A DNA stretch of 64,000 nucleotides from an uncultured Eubacteriales bacterium (GCA_949288185.1 CASEIZ010000036.1:1-64000); one strand, 5' to 3'. Positions 45,046-54,718 are shown, counted from the first letter of the stretch. Numbers and translations: made by a program. Notes: generated by a model from the sequence alone, not told the origin.

Positions 45046-45531
45046 TTATAGCTTTTGTGCAAATTTAGATGAATGTGCATGACAAATCGCCATTGCCATG
45101 CTATCTGTCACATCATCTAACTTAGGCAACTTTTCTTCATTCAATATCATTTTTACCATTCTTTGTACTTGGATCTTATCTGCTCTTCCATAACCTGTAA
45201 CTGCTTGTTTTACTTGAAGTGGTGTATATTCATATATATTTAGATGATTTTGTCTTGCTGTTATTAAGATAACACCTCTTGCTTGTGCTACATTAATCGC
45301 TGTCTTTGCATTATTGTTAAAAAACAACTCTTCAATTGCCATCGCTTCTGGTTGATATGTTTTAATAATATCATCTAATTCTTGATTAATCTTTTCTAAT
45401 CTTAATGGAAATGATGTATGTGCTTCTGTTAATATTGCTCCAGAAGTTTCTAAATGAAATTTATTTCCTATATAATCTATAATACTATATCCTGTTATGG
45501 CAAACCCTGGATCTACTCCTAATATTCTCAT
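45046..45531 (-). CDS. ruvC: Holliday junction resolvase RuvC
   Basis: This 161-residue nuclease cuts Holliday junctions. Catalytic acids D7 (MRILGVDPGFAITGYSII), E67 (AIEELFF), D140 and D143 (DDVTDSMAMAICHAH) match the E. coli set D7/E66/D138/D141. GAAAGGA precedes the ATG. Gene order ruvC-holA is not the standard ruvCAB operon; ruvA and ruvB are not in the window. Its presence matters because recG nearby is broken. Confidence 0.95.
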   Translation of the reverse strand: MRILGVDPGFAITGYSIIDYIGNKFHLETSGAILTEAHTSFPLRLEKINQELDDIIKTYQPEAMAIEELFFNNNAKTAINVAQARGVILITARQNHLNIYEYTPLQVKQAVTGYGRADKIQVQRMVKMILNEEKLPKLDDVTDSMAMAICHAHSSKFAQKL

Positions 45532-45645
45532 GTTTTCTTTCCTTTCTCTAAAGTAATCTTTATTGACTTTCTTTCGAATTTCTGTTCACATTATATCATA
45601 ATTTTTTTAAAATTCAACTACATCTTAATAAGAAATATTTAGCCT

Positions 45646-45692
45646 AAAAAAATAAATTCCAGTATACAAACAAAACTAGAATTTATTTTTTT
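45646..45692. terminator. Terminator upstream of ruvC / after methyltransferase
   Basis: AAAAAATAAATTC with CAGT pairs with ACTAGAATTTATTTTTTT, with A/T tails on both strands. It lies between the methyltransferase stop and ruvC and can end transcripts of the methyltransferase strand. Confidence 0.65.
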
Positions 45693-45748
45693 ATTTAACT
45701 TATTTTTGTATAATTTTTGATTTTCTTACTAGTCTAAGTTATCAATTG

Positions 45749-46588
45749 TTAATTTTTAGTTGCAACTAATTCTATATATTCCGTTTCAGATAGTTCGCCA
45801 CTAACTTTTCTCACATTATATTCTACATCAAACTTTTTAAATTTATTTAATATCTTTTCTTTATCTCCAATATTATTACTTTTCTTTTTGTTCAGCCATT
45901 CTTCTGTTTTTTCCATTAGTTTATCACATGATATTCCAATATATTTTTCATATTTATTATATTCTTTTTTTATTTTTTGTATATACTTCTCCATAGCATT
46001 AGGTGTATTTTTGGTATCAGAGTCATGAATTCTAACTGTCGTTATAATTTTTCCTTCTTTTTTTAGAAGTTTGTACCATTTATCAATAACTAAATTTGAG
46101 TCGTTATCACTAAATCTAGTTAAAAAGGCGTCTGTACATATTACATCAAAAAATTCATTATTATTGTAGTTAAGAATATCTTCATTAACACATTTTATAT
46201 TAATATTCTCTTTATTGGCATACCATTTACATGCAAATAATGGAGTTTCACACATATCTAATACATAAATATTTAGTTTAACTTTATTTTGTTTCATAAT
46301 CTCTAAAACATATGCTAAAATAGCATAATCTGCTGCTCCAGAAATTAAGATATTACTATTATCTTTATTGAATGCTTTACTAAATTGTGTAATATAAAAT
46401 TCATTATGCCAAGTAGGATTAGCTACAACATTTAGCATTCTATAATACTGCCATATTGAATGATACCAAACGCAATTATCATCACCATCACCATTTTTGC
46501 AATGATTGTTTGCAAACTCATATATCAAATTACAACTTTCTTTTAAATTTTCTTTCAATTTTATTTCGATACTTTTTGTAGTTTCCAT
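45749..46588 (-). CDS. SAM-dependent methyltransferase-like protein
   Basis: This 279-residue protein has a Rossmann-like core: ILISGAADYAILAYVLEIMK resembles motif I, NIYVLDMCETPLFAC the acidic post-strand, then CVNEDILNYNNNEFFDVICTDAFL, and LKKEGKIITTVRIHD. This is a class I methyltransferase pattern without the GxGxG of typical members. Substrate unknown. GAGGG precedes the ATG. It lies just downstream of the debranching enzyme on the same strand. Confidence 0.7.
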   Translation of the reverse strand: METTKSIEIKLKENLKESCNLIYEFANNHCKNGDGDDNCVWYHSIWQYYRMLNVVANPTWHNEFYITQFSKAFNKDNSNILISGAADYAILAYVLEIMKQNKVKLNIYVLDMCETPLFACKWYANKENINIKCVNEDILNYNNNEFFDVICTDAFLTRFSDNDSNLVIDKWYKLLKKEGKIITTVRIHDSDTKNTPNAMEKYIQKIKKEYNKYEKYIGISCDKLMEKTEEWLNKKKSNNIGDKEKILNKFKKFDVEYNVRKVSGELSETEYIELVATKN

Positions 46589-46599
46589 AAAAAATCCCT

Positions 46600-48636
46600 C
46601 TAATCCCTTTTACTCATAATAATTCTAAACACTTCTGCTACACTCCAAGCTTGTGCAACTGCTCCTTTTGGCAATTGTGGTTTTACAGAATCATACATTT
46701 CTGATATGCTTCCTATACAACCATTTTCATTAATTTCTTTTTTGAATGTTTTATTGGTTTTATCTATGAATTTTTCTATTTTGCTTTCTAAAGCTTCTTT
46801 CTCTTCATTTTTTGCTTTATCTTTCATATTTATAAGTGCATTATAATATAAACCTAATAACCATGTCCAGGTAATTCCTTGATGGTAACTGCTATCTCTT
46901 TTAAAACTATCTCCTTCATAAACTTCTACATAATTTTCTTCGCCTTTTGCTAATGTTTTTAGTCCATAAGGATTTAATAATTTTTTTTCTACCACTTTAA
47001 TCATATTTTCTGCTATTTCTGAGTCTGGGTCTATTACAGGATATGTTAAGCTTAAAGCAAATAACTGATTTGGTCTTATTTTACTATCTCCTAATACATC
47101 ATAAAGACATTTTGTTTTTGGATTATAGAATTTTTCTTCAAATGCTTTTTTACATTTTTTAGCCAAGTCTTTATATTTTTTTATTTGTAATAATTCCCCC
47201 ATTCTCAAAGTTATATTTGCCATAATCATAGTGGCATTATACCACATGGCATTAATTTCAACTGCTTTTCCATTTCTTGGTGTAACTGCTATATCTCCTA
47301 TTTTTGCATCCATCCAGGTATTTTGTGTATCGTCAGTTCCTGAAACAATTAATCCATCATTATCTAAATAAATATTATTTCCATCAACATTATTACCTTC
47401 TACATAATTTTTTATAATATCTTCCATTTTCGGATACATTTTTTCTTTTACAAATTTATAATCTTTAGTATATTCCAAATATTTTTGAACTTGTTCAAAC
47501 AATAACAAAGATGCATCTACACTATTATATAAAGGTCTACTATCATATCCTGAATACCCATTTGGTACCAATCCATATTTTACATCTTTTATCATTGTTA
47601 ATAAAACTTCTCTGGCAATATCATATCTTTTAGTAACCAATAATAATCCCTCAAAGGCAATTAAAGAATCTCTTCCCCAATCTAAAAACCATGGGTATCC
47701 AGCAATAATGGTATGCAACCCAAACTTTGGTCTATACACAATAAAATTATCAATTGCTTTTATATATGTTTTTACTAATTCATCTTCATTTAATTCTTTT
47801 TTTGTTTTATTTTCTTCTTCTGAAATAAGTCCAGTTCGTCTTATTTCTGTATCAAGTCTATAAACTTCTTTTTCTAATAGTTCTTTTACATCTTTTTCTT
47901 CTATATTTTCTTCTAAAGAACATACAAATGAAATTTCTTTTTCTTCATTTGCTTTTATTTCTACTTCATAAACTCCAGGAACTGCATGGTTTTCTTCAGG
48001 ATAAAATCCTCTTTTTTCCTCTTCAACATAAAACATATGCTCAAAATTATCATTTTCATGAGGAATATACGTTCCTTCTGATAAATTCATATATATTGGT
48101 GTTTGTGATTTATCATCTAATATCACTTTTACTTTTGTACCGTTTGCTTGTTGTTTTATCTTAAAATAGTGTCCCGTATTCATGGTATGAAAATCTCTAA
48201 AATTCATAATAGGTGCCAATGTTAATTTTGCTTTATATCTCCCGTTTTTGATTTTATAATAGACACCTACTGTATTTTCATTATATTCCATGCAAATACT
48301 TTTTTCGATTTCTATTCCTTGTACTTTATATTTAAAAGTAGGATAATAGTCTTTTTCAAATTCTTCCTGATATTGATATCCATGAGAAATATATGACTCA
48401 CATATATTGGTATATAAATCATATTTTTTTCCTCTTACTTCAATGGATTCATCTAATTTTGATAAAATTACATGTCGATTTGCTGGTGGATTTAATGGTG
48501 CTATTAATAATCCATGATATTTTCTTGTATTTGCTCCAATAATCGTAGAAGAAGCAAATCCTCCAATTCCATTTGTAATTATCCATTCTTTTGTAATTCC
48601 TGTTTCTAAATCTAAACTTTCCTTTGTAAACTTCAT
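46600..48636 (-). CDS. Glycogen debranching enzyme (GDE-type amylo-alpha-1,6-glucosidase)
   Basis: This 678-residue enzyme has an N-terminal GDE domain (WIITNGIGGFASSTIIGANTRKYHGLL) and a C-terminal catalytic domain of the (alpha/alpha)6 barrel type. HTIIAGYPWFLDWGRDSLIAFEGLL holds the catalytic Asp region and RNGKAVEINAMWYNATM and SSYHQGITWTWLLGLYYN are conserved. It hydrolyses the alpha-1,6 branch points of glycogen. ACGGAGG precedes the ATG. No other glycogen genes lie nearby. Confidence 0.9.
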   Translation of the reverse strand: MKFTKESLDLETGITKEWIITNGIGGFASSTIIGANTRKYHGLLIAPLNPPANRHVILSKLDESIEVRGKKYDLYTNICESYISHGYQYQEEFEKDYYPTFKYKVQGIEIEKSICMEYNENTVGVYYKIKNGRYKAKLTLAPIMNFRDFHTMNTGHYFKIKQQANGTKVKVILDDKSQTPIYMNLSEGTYIPHENDNFEHMFYVEEEKRGFYPEENHAVPGVYEVEIKANEEKEISFVCSLEENIEEKDVKELLEKEVYRLDTEIRRTGLISEEENKTKKELNEDELVKTYIKAIDNFIVYRPKFGLHTIIAGYPWFLDWGRDSLIAFEGLLLVTKRYDIAREVLLTMIKDVKYGLVPNGYSGYDSRPLYNSVDASLLLFEQVQKYLEYTKDYKFVKEKMYPKMEDIIKNYVEGNNVDGNNIYLDNDGLIVSGTDDTQNTWMDAKIGDIAVTPRNGKAVEINAMWYNATMIMANITLRMGELLQIKKYKDLAKKCKKAFEEKFYNPKTKCLYDVLGDSKIRPNQLFALSLTYPVIDPDSEIAENMIKVVEKKLLNPYGLKTLAKGEENYVEVYEGDSFKRDSSYHQGITWTWLLGLYYNALINMKDKAKNEEKEALESKIEKFIDKTNKTFKKEINENGCIGSISEMYDSVKPQLPKGAVAQAWSVAEVFRIIMSKRD

Positions 48637-48654
48637 AATATCCTCCGTATCTTT

Positions 48655-50313
48655 TTATTTTTTTAAATAATCGCTTTCATTTAATGTTTTCATCATTTCA
48701 TTTCTCAATTCTGCCTTAGTTTTCATCCTTCTGCCTTTTCCCCTTGCACTTTTTGGCCTTGTTGCTTTTATTTCTTCGCTTGCGTTTTTGCTAGTTAACT
48801 TATTTGCTTTTCTCTTCATATTTTCTTTTTCTGTTTTGATTCTTGCTTTTTCATCTGCCTCTCTTATAGAAGCAATTCTTTCACTATACTTATTGCTAAA
48901 TTTACTTTTTCCTCTTACATGTTTTTCATGTAGTTTTTTACCATTTTTATTTCTTCTTGCCATGGCTTTTTTCTTTTTATTAATTCGTTTTTCCTCTTGT
49001 AATTTCGTATTTAGCATTAAGTATTGTGGATCATTTTGTTTATCTTGATATTTTAAATCATCACAGATTAGTTCTATAATAGATGCTGCGACTAGATTTG
49101 GATCATGTCTAATAAATTCGCCATCTATCATAGACAAATTTCTTTGTAAAAATTTAATACCTTTTACTTTATCTACATCTTGCTCTACAATATCTTGTCC
49201 TTCCAAATTATATTTTTTGATAAATTCTGGTATCACTTCTCCTGTGTCATAAATACAGTAATCCATAATTCCTTGTCCACAATGTTCTAATATAGCATTG
49301 ATATGGTCTGCCACACTATAATTATCTGTTTGTCCTGGTTCTGTCATAATATTGTTAATATATACTTTTATGGCTGTACTTTCTTTAATAGCTTTATTAA
49401 CACCATTTACCAAAAGATTTGGTATTACATTTGTATATAAACTTCCTGGTCCTATAATGATACAGTCTGCTGATTTTATTGCTTCTACAACACCTGGTGC
49501 TGGTTTACAATTTGATGGACTAATCATAATTCTATTGATTTTTGTTAATTTTTCAGAAACCACTTCTGGTATTCTTGATTTTTCTTCTACAATATATCCA
49601 TTTGCCAATTCTGCAACAATTTTCATTTCATCTAAAGTCACTGGTATAACTTTTCCTACCATATTGATAACTTCATTACTTTTTATAATAGAATCTTCAA
49701 AATTCCCATTAATTTCTTTCATTGCTAGAAAATATATATCTGAGAAATCAAGTCCTCTTAATTTTCCACTTTGAAATTCATAATTAAACAATTTTTCTAC
49801 TTGTTCATCTTTTTTGGATAGTGCTACAATACTGTCTTTTATATCATTTAATGGCAAGGTTTGTAATTCTCTTCTAGAATTTGTAATCGCTTCCCCATAA
49901 TCTGATACGGTTACAATTGCTGTCAAATTGCTTGTATAATTTTTTAATCCTGAAAGAACCGTATTTAATCCAGTTCCTCCTCCAATTACGACAATATTAG
50001 GTCCTTTGTCATACACCGTTTTATTAAAAATCAATGAATTAATATTGACATTCTTTCTGTTTTCCATTCTTTCATCTGTTGATTCAATTAATACCTCTAA
50101 TGTTCTTTTATTGATATATACTAATCCTACAACAATTGCCACAAATCCTACAACAAATATGGCTACAACTTTCCCTACTTCTTGAAAAGATATTTCTCTC
50201 ATAACTAATATTTCTGCTATTCCATAACAACATAATATGATTCCTATTAAAATTAAGAATATCCATCTTTTCATTTTTGTACTTGATTTAAACCAATGCA
50301 TAAAACCATTCAT
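48655..50313 (-). CDS. YvcK/CofD-family protein, membrane-anchored with basic tail
   Basis: This 552-residue protein has two N-terminal membrane helices (about 16-35 and 45-68). The YvcK/CofD core begins PNIVVIGGGTGLNTVLSGLK. A long basic C-terminal tail follows (KKKAMARRNKNGKKLHEKHV on). The active-site loop reads VSDYGEAITNSR instead of the usual ADDGGSSGRLR, a marked change. YvcK proteins affect cell-wall and central carbon metabolism. The start at 50313 (GGGAGAG seven bases upstream) lies one base after the murB stop, so it is coupled to murB. The TTG reading from 50337 is weaker. Confidence 0.8.
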   Translation of the reverse strand: MNGFMHWFKSSTKMKRWIFLILIGIILCCYGIAEILVMREISFQEVGKVVAIFVVGFVAIVVGLVYINKRTLEVLIESTDERMENRKNVNINSLIFNKTVYDKGPNIVVIGGGTGLNTVLSGLKNYTSNLTAIVTVSDYGEAITNSRRELQTLPLNDIKDSIVALSKKDEQVEKLFNYEFQSGKLRGLDFSDIYFLAMKEINGNFEDSIIKSNEVINMVGKVIPVTLDEMKIVAELANGYIVEEKSRIPEVVSEKLTKINRIMISPSNCKPAPGVVEAIKSADCIIIGPGSLYTNVIPNLLVNGVNKAIKESTAIKVYINNIMTEPGQTDNYSVADHINAILEHCGQGIMDYCIYDTGEVIPEFIKKYNLEGQDIVEQDVDKVKGIKFLQRNLSMIDGEFIRHDPNLVAASIIELICDDLKYQDKQNDPQYLMLNTKLQEEKRINKKKKAMARRNKNGKKLHEKHVRGKSKFSNKYSERIASIREADEKARIKTEKENMKRKANKLTSKNASEEIKATRPKSARGKGRRMKTKAELRNEMMKTLNESDYLKK

Positions 50314-50314
50314 C

Positions 50315-51235
50315 CTAATTCTCTCCCATAATCTCAATCTCTAATTCTATCTTTTTATTAAATTTTTCTTCTACTTCGTGTTTTACATATTCAATTAATG
50401 CTAATATGTCTTTTGCAGTTGCATTTCCTTTGTTTATAATAAAGCCTGCATGTTTACTAGAAACTTCTGCTCCTCCTATACTATATCCTTTTAAGCCTGC
50501 TTCATCAATTAATTTGGCTGTTATAAAATCTTCTCCTCTTTTAAATGTACTACCTGCACTTGGATATTCAATTGGTTGTTTTTCTTTCCTGTAAGTTGCA
50601 TATTCCTCCATTTTTTCTTTGATGTCTTTCTCTTCTCCCTTTTGAAACTCCATATGTACTTCTAATACAATATATGGTTTATCTTTTAACATACTTCTTC
50701 TATATTCAAAATGCATATCTTGATTTTCAAATTGATGAATATTACCATCATAATCCATACAGGTAACTGTGCTAACAATATCTTTAAATTCTTTGCCATG
50801 TGCTCCTGCATTCATTCTAACTGCTCCACCAATGGTTCCTGGTATTCCTGACAATTCTTCAAATCCAGTTATCGCATTTTTTAAAAGTAAATGTCCAAAA
50901 ACTGAAATTTTAACACCAGCTCCTACATTTGCAAAAATCTTTTTATCCAAATTCATCATTTCTATTTTGTTAAATCTGATATTTAAGACAATTCCTTTTA
51001 TTCCTCCATCTAATACCAATACATTACTACCATTTCCTAATATCGTAATTGGTATATCATTTTGTTTTGCAAATTGTAATATATGCCTTAAGTCTTGTAT
51101 ATCATCGATTTTTATATAACATTCAGCAGGTCCACCAACTTTAAAGGTTGTATGTTTTGACATTGGTTCATCAAACAATATATTGTCCTTTGGAATTCCT
51201 AACTGTAATGTTTGTTTTTTTAATTCTTCTGTCAT
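50315..51235 (-). CDS. murB: UDP-N-acetylenolpyruvoylglucosamine reductase (MurB)
   Basis: This 306-residue FAD enzyme reduces UDP-GlcNAc-enolpyruvate in peptidoglycan synthesis. The FAD-binding stretch VGGPAECYIKIDD and ITILGNGSNVLVLDGGIKGI, then EELSGIPGTIGGAVRMNAGA, and the C-terminal PSAGSTFKRGEDF with the catalytic Ser fit type II MurB. ATG at 51235 follows AGGAGG. Its stop is followed after one base by the YvcK-like gene, so the two are coupled. Confidence 0.95.
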   Translation of the reverse strand: MTEELKKQTLQLGIPKDNILFDEPMSKHTTFKVGGPAECYIKIDDIQDLRHILQFAKQNDIPITILGNGSNVLVLDGGIKGIVLNIRFNKIEMMNLDKKIFANVGAGVKISVFGHLLLKNAITGFEELSGIPGTIGGAVRMNAGAHGKEFKDIVSTVTCMDYDGNIHQFENQDMHFEYRRSMLKDKPYIVLEVHMEFQKGEEKDIKEKMEEYATYRKEKQPIEYPSAGSTFKRGEDFITAKLIDEAGLKGYSIGGAEVSSKHAGFIINKGNATAKDILALIEYVKHEVEEKFNKKIELEIEIMGEN

Positions 51236-51286
51236 AAACTTCCTCCTTTTTTTATGGTATCCATAGCAAAATGTCAAAAAAGTCCG

Positions 51287-51790
51287 CTATTGCTCTACTG
51301 CATAGATATATAAAGGTTTTCCTGTTTCTGTCAATTTTGTTGTATAATTGATAACTTCTCCTGTTTCATAATTTACAATATATGCATCTTCTGAATTGGT
51401 AATACCTAATTCTTCTAGAGCTCCATTTTCAGTTGTTAAAAGATAATAATGGCTATCATCCTCATCTTTTCTAGTAATTTCTTTTTCTTCTGAAGCCTTT
51501 TTGTCATTGATTTCTTTTATTGTTTCTTTTAAATCGATATTTGCATCTATGATGGTTTCTCCCGGATAGTCTTCACCTGTTAAGTCTGCTTTTGTTTTTC
51601 TTTGCAATACAGCATTTTGAACCATTGCTAATTCTGTTAACATCGTATCTTCTTTAGACTCTATTATTTCATTTTTACCAATATTTATTGTTATACTGGC
51701 TAATATAATTAAGACAATTATTGTGATAATTAATGCTAATAAAGTAATTCCTTTTTCATGATTTATCACTTTGTTTTTTAAATGTTTCAT
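51287..51790 (-). CDS. Prepilin-like protein with N-methylation segment
   Basis: This 167-residue protein starts with a short basic leader and the prepilin signature GITLLALIITIIVLIILASI, where cleavage and methylation would occur after Gly. It is followed by a charged C-terminal domain with DYPGETIIDANIDLKETIKE and TENGALEELGITNSEDAYIV. This is the type IV pilin/pseudopilin architecture, but the usual pil/com genes are not near, so it is an orphan. AAAGGAG precedes the ATG. It may join a secretion or competence machinery encoded elsewhere. Confidence 0.75.
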   Translation of the reverse strand: MKHLKNKVINHEKGITLLALIITIIVLIILASITINIGKNEIIESKEDTMLTELAMVQNAVLQRKTKADLTGEDYPGETIIDANIDLKETIKEINDKKASEEKEITRKDEDDSHYYLLTTENGALEELGITNSEDAYIVNYETGEVINYTTKLTETGKPLYIYAVEQ

Positions 51791-51960
51791 TGTCTTTCTC
51801 CTTTGTTAAATTCTTTATTACTATATCATTTTTTCTATTTAATTACAAGTTTTATGCATAATTATTATAATTCTTATGACTATTTTGGGCAAAACCCTTT
51901 ATTTTTTCCATATTTTATAGTATAATATATATAGTGTGAGTTAAAAAGGAGGATTTATTT

Positions 51961-52395
51961 ATGTGGCAATTTTGGTTAATTGCTTCTGGGATATTTTTTA
52001 TAGCAGAAATTATAACAACTGGTTTTTTAGTATTCTGGTTAGGCATTGCAGGTTTAATTACCATGTGTATTAGTTTCTTTACAGATAACTTAATGATTCA
52101 AGCAAGCATTTTTGTCATTCTATCTGCTGTTTTAATTTTAGCTACCAAACCATTTGTTAAGAAATTTGTTAATAAAAAAGAACATGCAGAAAAAACAAAT
52201 GCCTTTTCAATTATTGGAAAAACAGCCCTTGTCATCAAAGATATTGATTCTATCAATGGTGTAGGTCAAATAAAAGTTGATGGTGAAGTATGGTCTGCTG
52301 AAGGTATTAATGGTTCTAATATTGAAAAAGGAACAAAAGTAGAAGTAAAAGAAATCGATGGTGTTAGAGCAATTGTTGCACCAATTTCAAAATAA
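51961..52395 (+). CDS. NfeD-family membrane protein
   Basis: This 144-residue protein has three membrane helices (about 4-22, 28-43, 48-66) and a C-terminal OB-like domain (FSIIGKTALVIKDIDS to EVKEIDGVRAIVAP). This is the short NfeD type, which is nearly always encoded beside an SPFH protein, as here. Together they organise membrane microdomains. AAAGGAGG precedes the ATG and a TATAAT lies at 51921-51926. The SPFH gene follows after 58 bases. Confidence 0.88.
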   Translation: MWQFWLIASGIFFIAEIITTGFLVFWLGIAGLITMCISFFTDNLMIQASIFVILSAVLILATKPFVKKFVNKKEHAEKTNAFSIIGKTALVIKDIDSINGVGQIKVDGEVWSAEGINGSNIEKGTKVEVKEIDGVRAIVAPISK

Positions 52396-52453
52396 TTTGT
52401 TTATATTTTTATTTTATAAATTTTAAAAAGGATGTTTAAAAGGAGGAAGTTTT

Positions 52454-53383
52454 ATGATTTTTTTAATAATACTACTTGTTATCATCTTAGTGATAGCATT
52501 TATGTCTATTAAAATCGTTAAACAATCTGAGGTATATATCATTGAAAGATTAGGTAAATTTTATAAAGTAGCTGATGCAGGTCTTACCATTATTATTCCA
52601 TTTTTTGATCATGTAAGAAGTGTCGTTAGCTTAAAACAACAAACAATGGATATTCCACCTCAAAGTGTTATTACAAAGGATAATGTTACAATCACAATTG
52701 ATACAGTTGTGTTCTATCAAATAACAGATCCTGCAAAAGCAGTTTATGAAATTCAAAGTTTAAAGAAAGGTATCGAATATTTAGCAATTACAACTATTCG
52801 TGATATCATTGGTAAAATGGACTTAGATGAAACCTTTAGTTCAAGAGATGGTATTAATACAAAATTAAGAGTTGTTCTTGATGAAGCAACAGACAGATGG
52901 GGTTGTAAAATTGATAGAGTGGAAATTAAAGATATTGAACCACCTGCTGATGTTAGAGATGCCATGGAAAAAGAAATGAATGCTGAAAGAAATAAAAGAG
53001 CTTTAATTCTAGAAGCAGAAGCACAAAGACAATCTGCTATTACCATTGCAGAAGGTAAAAAACAAGCTGCTATCTTAGAAGCTGAAGCTGATAAAGAATC
53101 ACAAATTAGAAGAGCTGTCGGTGAGGCTCAAGCCATCAGAGAAGTTGCTGATGCAAAAGCTCAAGAAATTCAAAAAGTTTATGAAGCAATTAAAAATTCA
53201 GATCCTGATGAAAAACTAGTTCAATTAAAATCTTTAGAGGCTCTAGAAAAAGTTGCTGACGGTGAAGCAAACAAAGTATTTATTCCATTTGAAGCAACCA
53301 GTGCTTTAGGTAGTTTAGGTGCTATCAAAGAAGTTATGACTGATGACAAGAAAACAAAAACAACGAAAAAGACTGAAGAATAA
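52454..53383 (+). CDS. SPFH/band 7 (stomatin-like) protein
   Basis: This 309-residue protein has an N-terminal membrane helix (2-19) and an SPFH domain with ERLGKFYKVADAGLTIIIPF, DVRDAMEKEMNAERNKRALI and the alanine/glutamate-rich coiled-coil AEAQRQSAITIAEGKKQAAI. Such proteins (QmcA/stomatin type) oligomerise at the membrane and work with NfeD and FtsH-like proteases. AAGGAGG precedes the ATG. It forms an operon with the nfeD gene. Confidence 0.93.
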   Translation: MIFLIILLVIILVIAFMSIKIVKQSEVYIIERLGKFYKVADAGLTIIIPFFDHVRSVVSLKQQTMDIPPQSVITKDNVTITIDTVVFYQITDPAKAVYEIQSLKKGIEYLAITTIRDIIGKMDLDETFSSRDGINTKLRVVLDEATDRWGCKIDRVEIKDIEPPADVRDAMEKEMNAERNKRALILEAEAQRQSAITIAEGKKQAAILEAEADKESQIRRAVGEAQAIREVADAKAQEIQKVYEAIKNSDPDEKLVQLKSLEALEKVADGEANKVFIPFEATSALGSLGAIKEVMTDDKKTKTTKKTEE

Positions 53384-53401
53384 TCTTATTTATAAAATAT
53401 A

Positions 53402-53520
53402 AAACCTTGTTTTCTAAAACAATAAAAAGAATACAAAATAATGAAAAGTTTTGTATTCTTTTTTATTGTCTTAGCCAACAAGGTTCTGGGGTACTAGGGC
53501 TGCAATCTTTGATTGCTACC
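53402..53520. repeat. Terminator plus dispersed repeat (copy 2)
   Basis: AACCTTGTTTTCTAAAACAA precedes a strong hairpin AAAAGAATACAAAA/TTTTGTATTCTTTT with T-run (terminator of the SPFH gene). It closes with an AACAAGGTT complementary to the beginning. Then AATCTTTGATTGCTA follows, shared with the 4.73-kb repeat. The end overlaps the stop of the convergent phosphoesterase gene. Confidence 0.65.
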
Positions 53521-54058
53521 CTTTGTATCTATATCCATCCACAATTTTGCCATCAACATCTCTTATTTCTATATCTTTGTCATCCATTATTACATATGTA
53601 TGTGGTGTATTTTCTTTTGGTAATGTAATAGAACCTGGGTTTACAAACAATTGATTATCATATTTTTTTATAAAACATGTATGGAAATGTCCATAAAACA
53701 TAATATCAAAATCTTCTGTTGGTAAATTATCTATATTATATTTATGTCCATGTGTAAAAAATATATTTTTCCCATTAATTTTTTCCAATATATTTTCCTT
53801 TATTTCAAACTCAGAAACCATTTGATCTACTTCCGCATCACAGTTTCCTCTAATAACTTCTAGCTTATCCTTTACACTATTTAGTACTTTTGCTACTTTC
53901 ATTGGGTCATATTCTTCTGTTAATGGATTTCTTGGTCCATGGTAATATAAATCTCCTAATACCACTATTTTGTCTGGTTTCTCTCTTTTTATAATTTCCT
54001 TTAATTTGTCTGCATAATATCCTGAACCATGGATATCTGATACAACTAACATTTTCAT
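53516..54058 (-). CDS. YfcE/MJ0936-family metallophosphoesterase
   Basis: This 180-residue enzyme has the metal-binding motifs VVSDIHGSGY, VVLGDLYYHGPRNP, VIRGNCDAEV, FFTHGHKYN and MFYGHFHTCF, the full set of the YfcE family, phosphodiesterases with broad in vitro substrates. The ATG at 54058 is favoured because AAAGGA is nine bases upstream; ATG at 54067 is not. The physiological substrate is unknown. It is convergent with the SPFH gene. Confidence 0.93.
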   Translation of the reverse strand: MKMLVVSDIHGSGYYADKLKEIIKREKPDKIVVLGDLYYHGPRNPLTEEYDPMKVAKVLNSVKDKLEVIRGNCDAEVDQMVSEFEIKENILEKINGKNIFFTHGHKYNIDNLPTEDFDIMFYGHFHTCFIKKYDNQLFVNPGSITLPKENTPHTYVIMDDKDIEIRDVDGKIVDGYRYKG

Positions 54059-54199
54059 AAAACTCATTCCTTTCTTCCTTGGCTGATTTTGTATTTTTTA
54101 ATTATGATATATTCTAAGATATATTATAATAAATTGCAACCCTTATATAGAAAAAAGCGGATATATTATTATTTTTTAATAAATACAATTTTGTAATCA

Positions 54200-54712
54200 T
54201 TATTCTATTAACTTTTTGATATCTTCATCTTGCTTCAATTTATTGGATATAAAATGATATGCTTGCTTATTTTGTTTTACAGCAATTTCAGCCAATTCTT
54301 TATCATCAATTAATCGTTTACTAGCATATTTGATAATAATGCCTTTATTTTCTACTGCTGATTTTACGACTTCTTTATCATCTCGTAATTCTTCTGATGC
54401 ATAATATAAAGCTTGTCCATAATGTTTACAACATTCTAACATAATCTCTTTATCACCTGCCAATTCCTCTGACGCATAACAAATTGTCCAAGGTGCAGTT
54501 TTAGTCGCTAGTTGTAATACTTCTTTATCTCCCTTTAATCTTGTACTTGCAAATTCTAAAGCTTCTCCATCTTGCTTTAACGCTTCCATGACCACTTCTT
54601 TATCATCTTGTAATTCTTCTGATGCTAATTCTAAATTCTTCCCACTTTCTCTTACTGCTTGCAATATAATCTCCTTATTATCACTGTTTTTTTGTATTTC
54701 TTCTATTTGCAT
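54200..54712 (-). CDS. DUF4116 repeat protein
   Basis: This 170-residue all-helical protein is built of about five repeats near the pattern A-S-E/K-E/R-L-x-D-D-K-E (for example LELASEELQDDKEVVMEALK, EFASTRLKGDKEVLQLATK and YYASEELRDDKEVV), which matches DUF4116. Function of the family is unknown. AAGGAAG precedes the ATG, and it is six bases downstream of the nucleotidase gene, so they are probably one operon. The repeats suggest a protein-binding role. Confidence 0.85.
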   Translation of the reverse strand: MQIEEIQKNSDNKEIILQAVRESGKNLELASEELQDDKEVVMEALKQDGEALEFASTRLKGDKEVLQLATKTAPWTICYASEELAGDKEIMLECCKHYGQALYYASEELRDDKEVVKSAVENKGIIIKYASKRLIDDKELAEIAVKQNKQAYHFISNKLKQDEDIKKLIE

Positions 54713-54718
54713 TTATAT

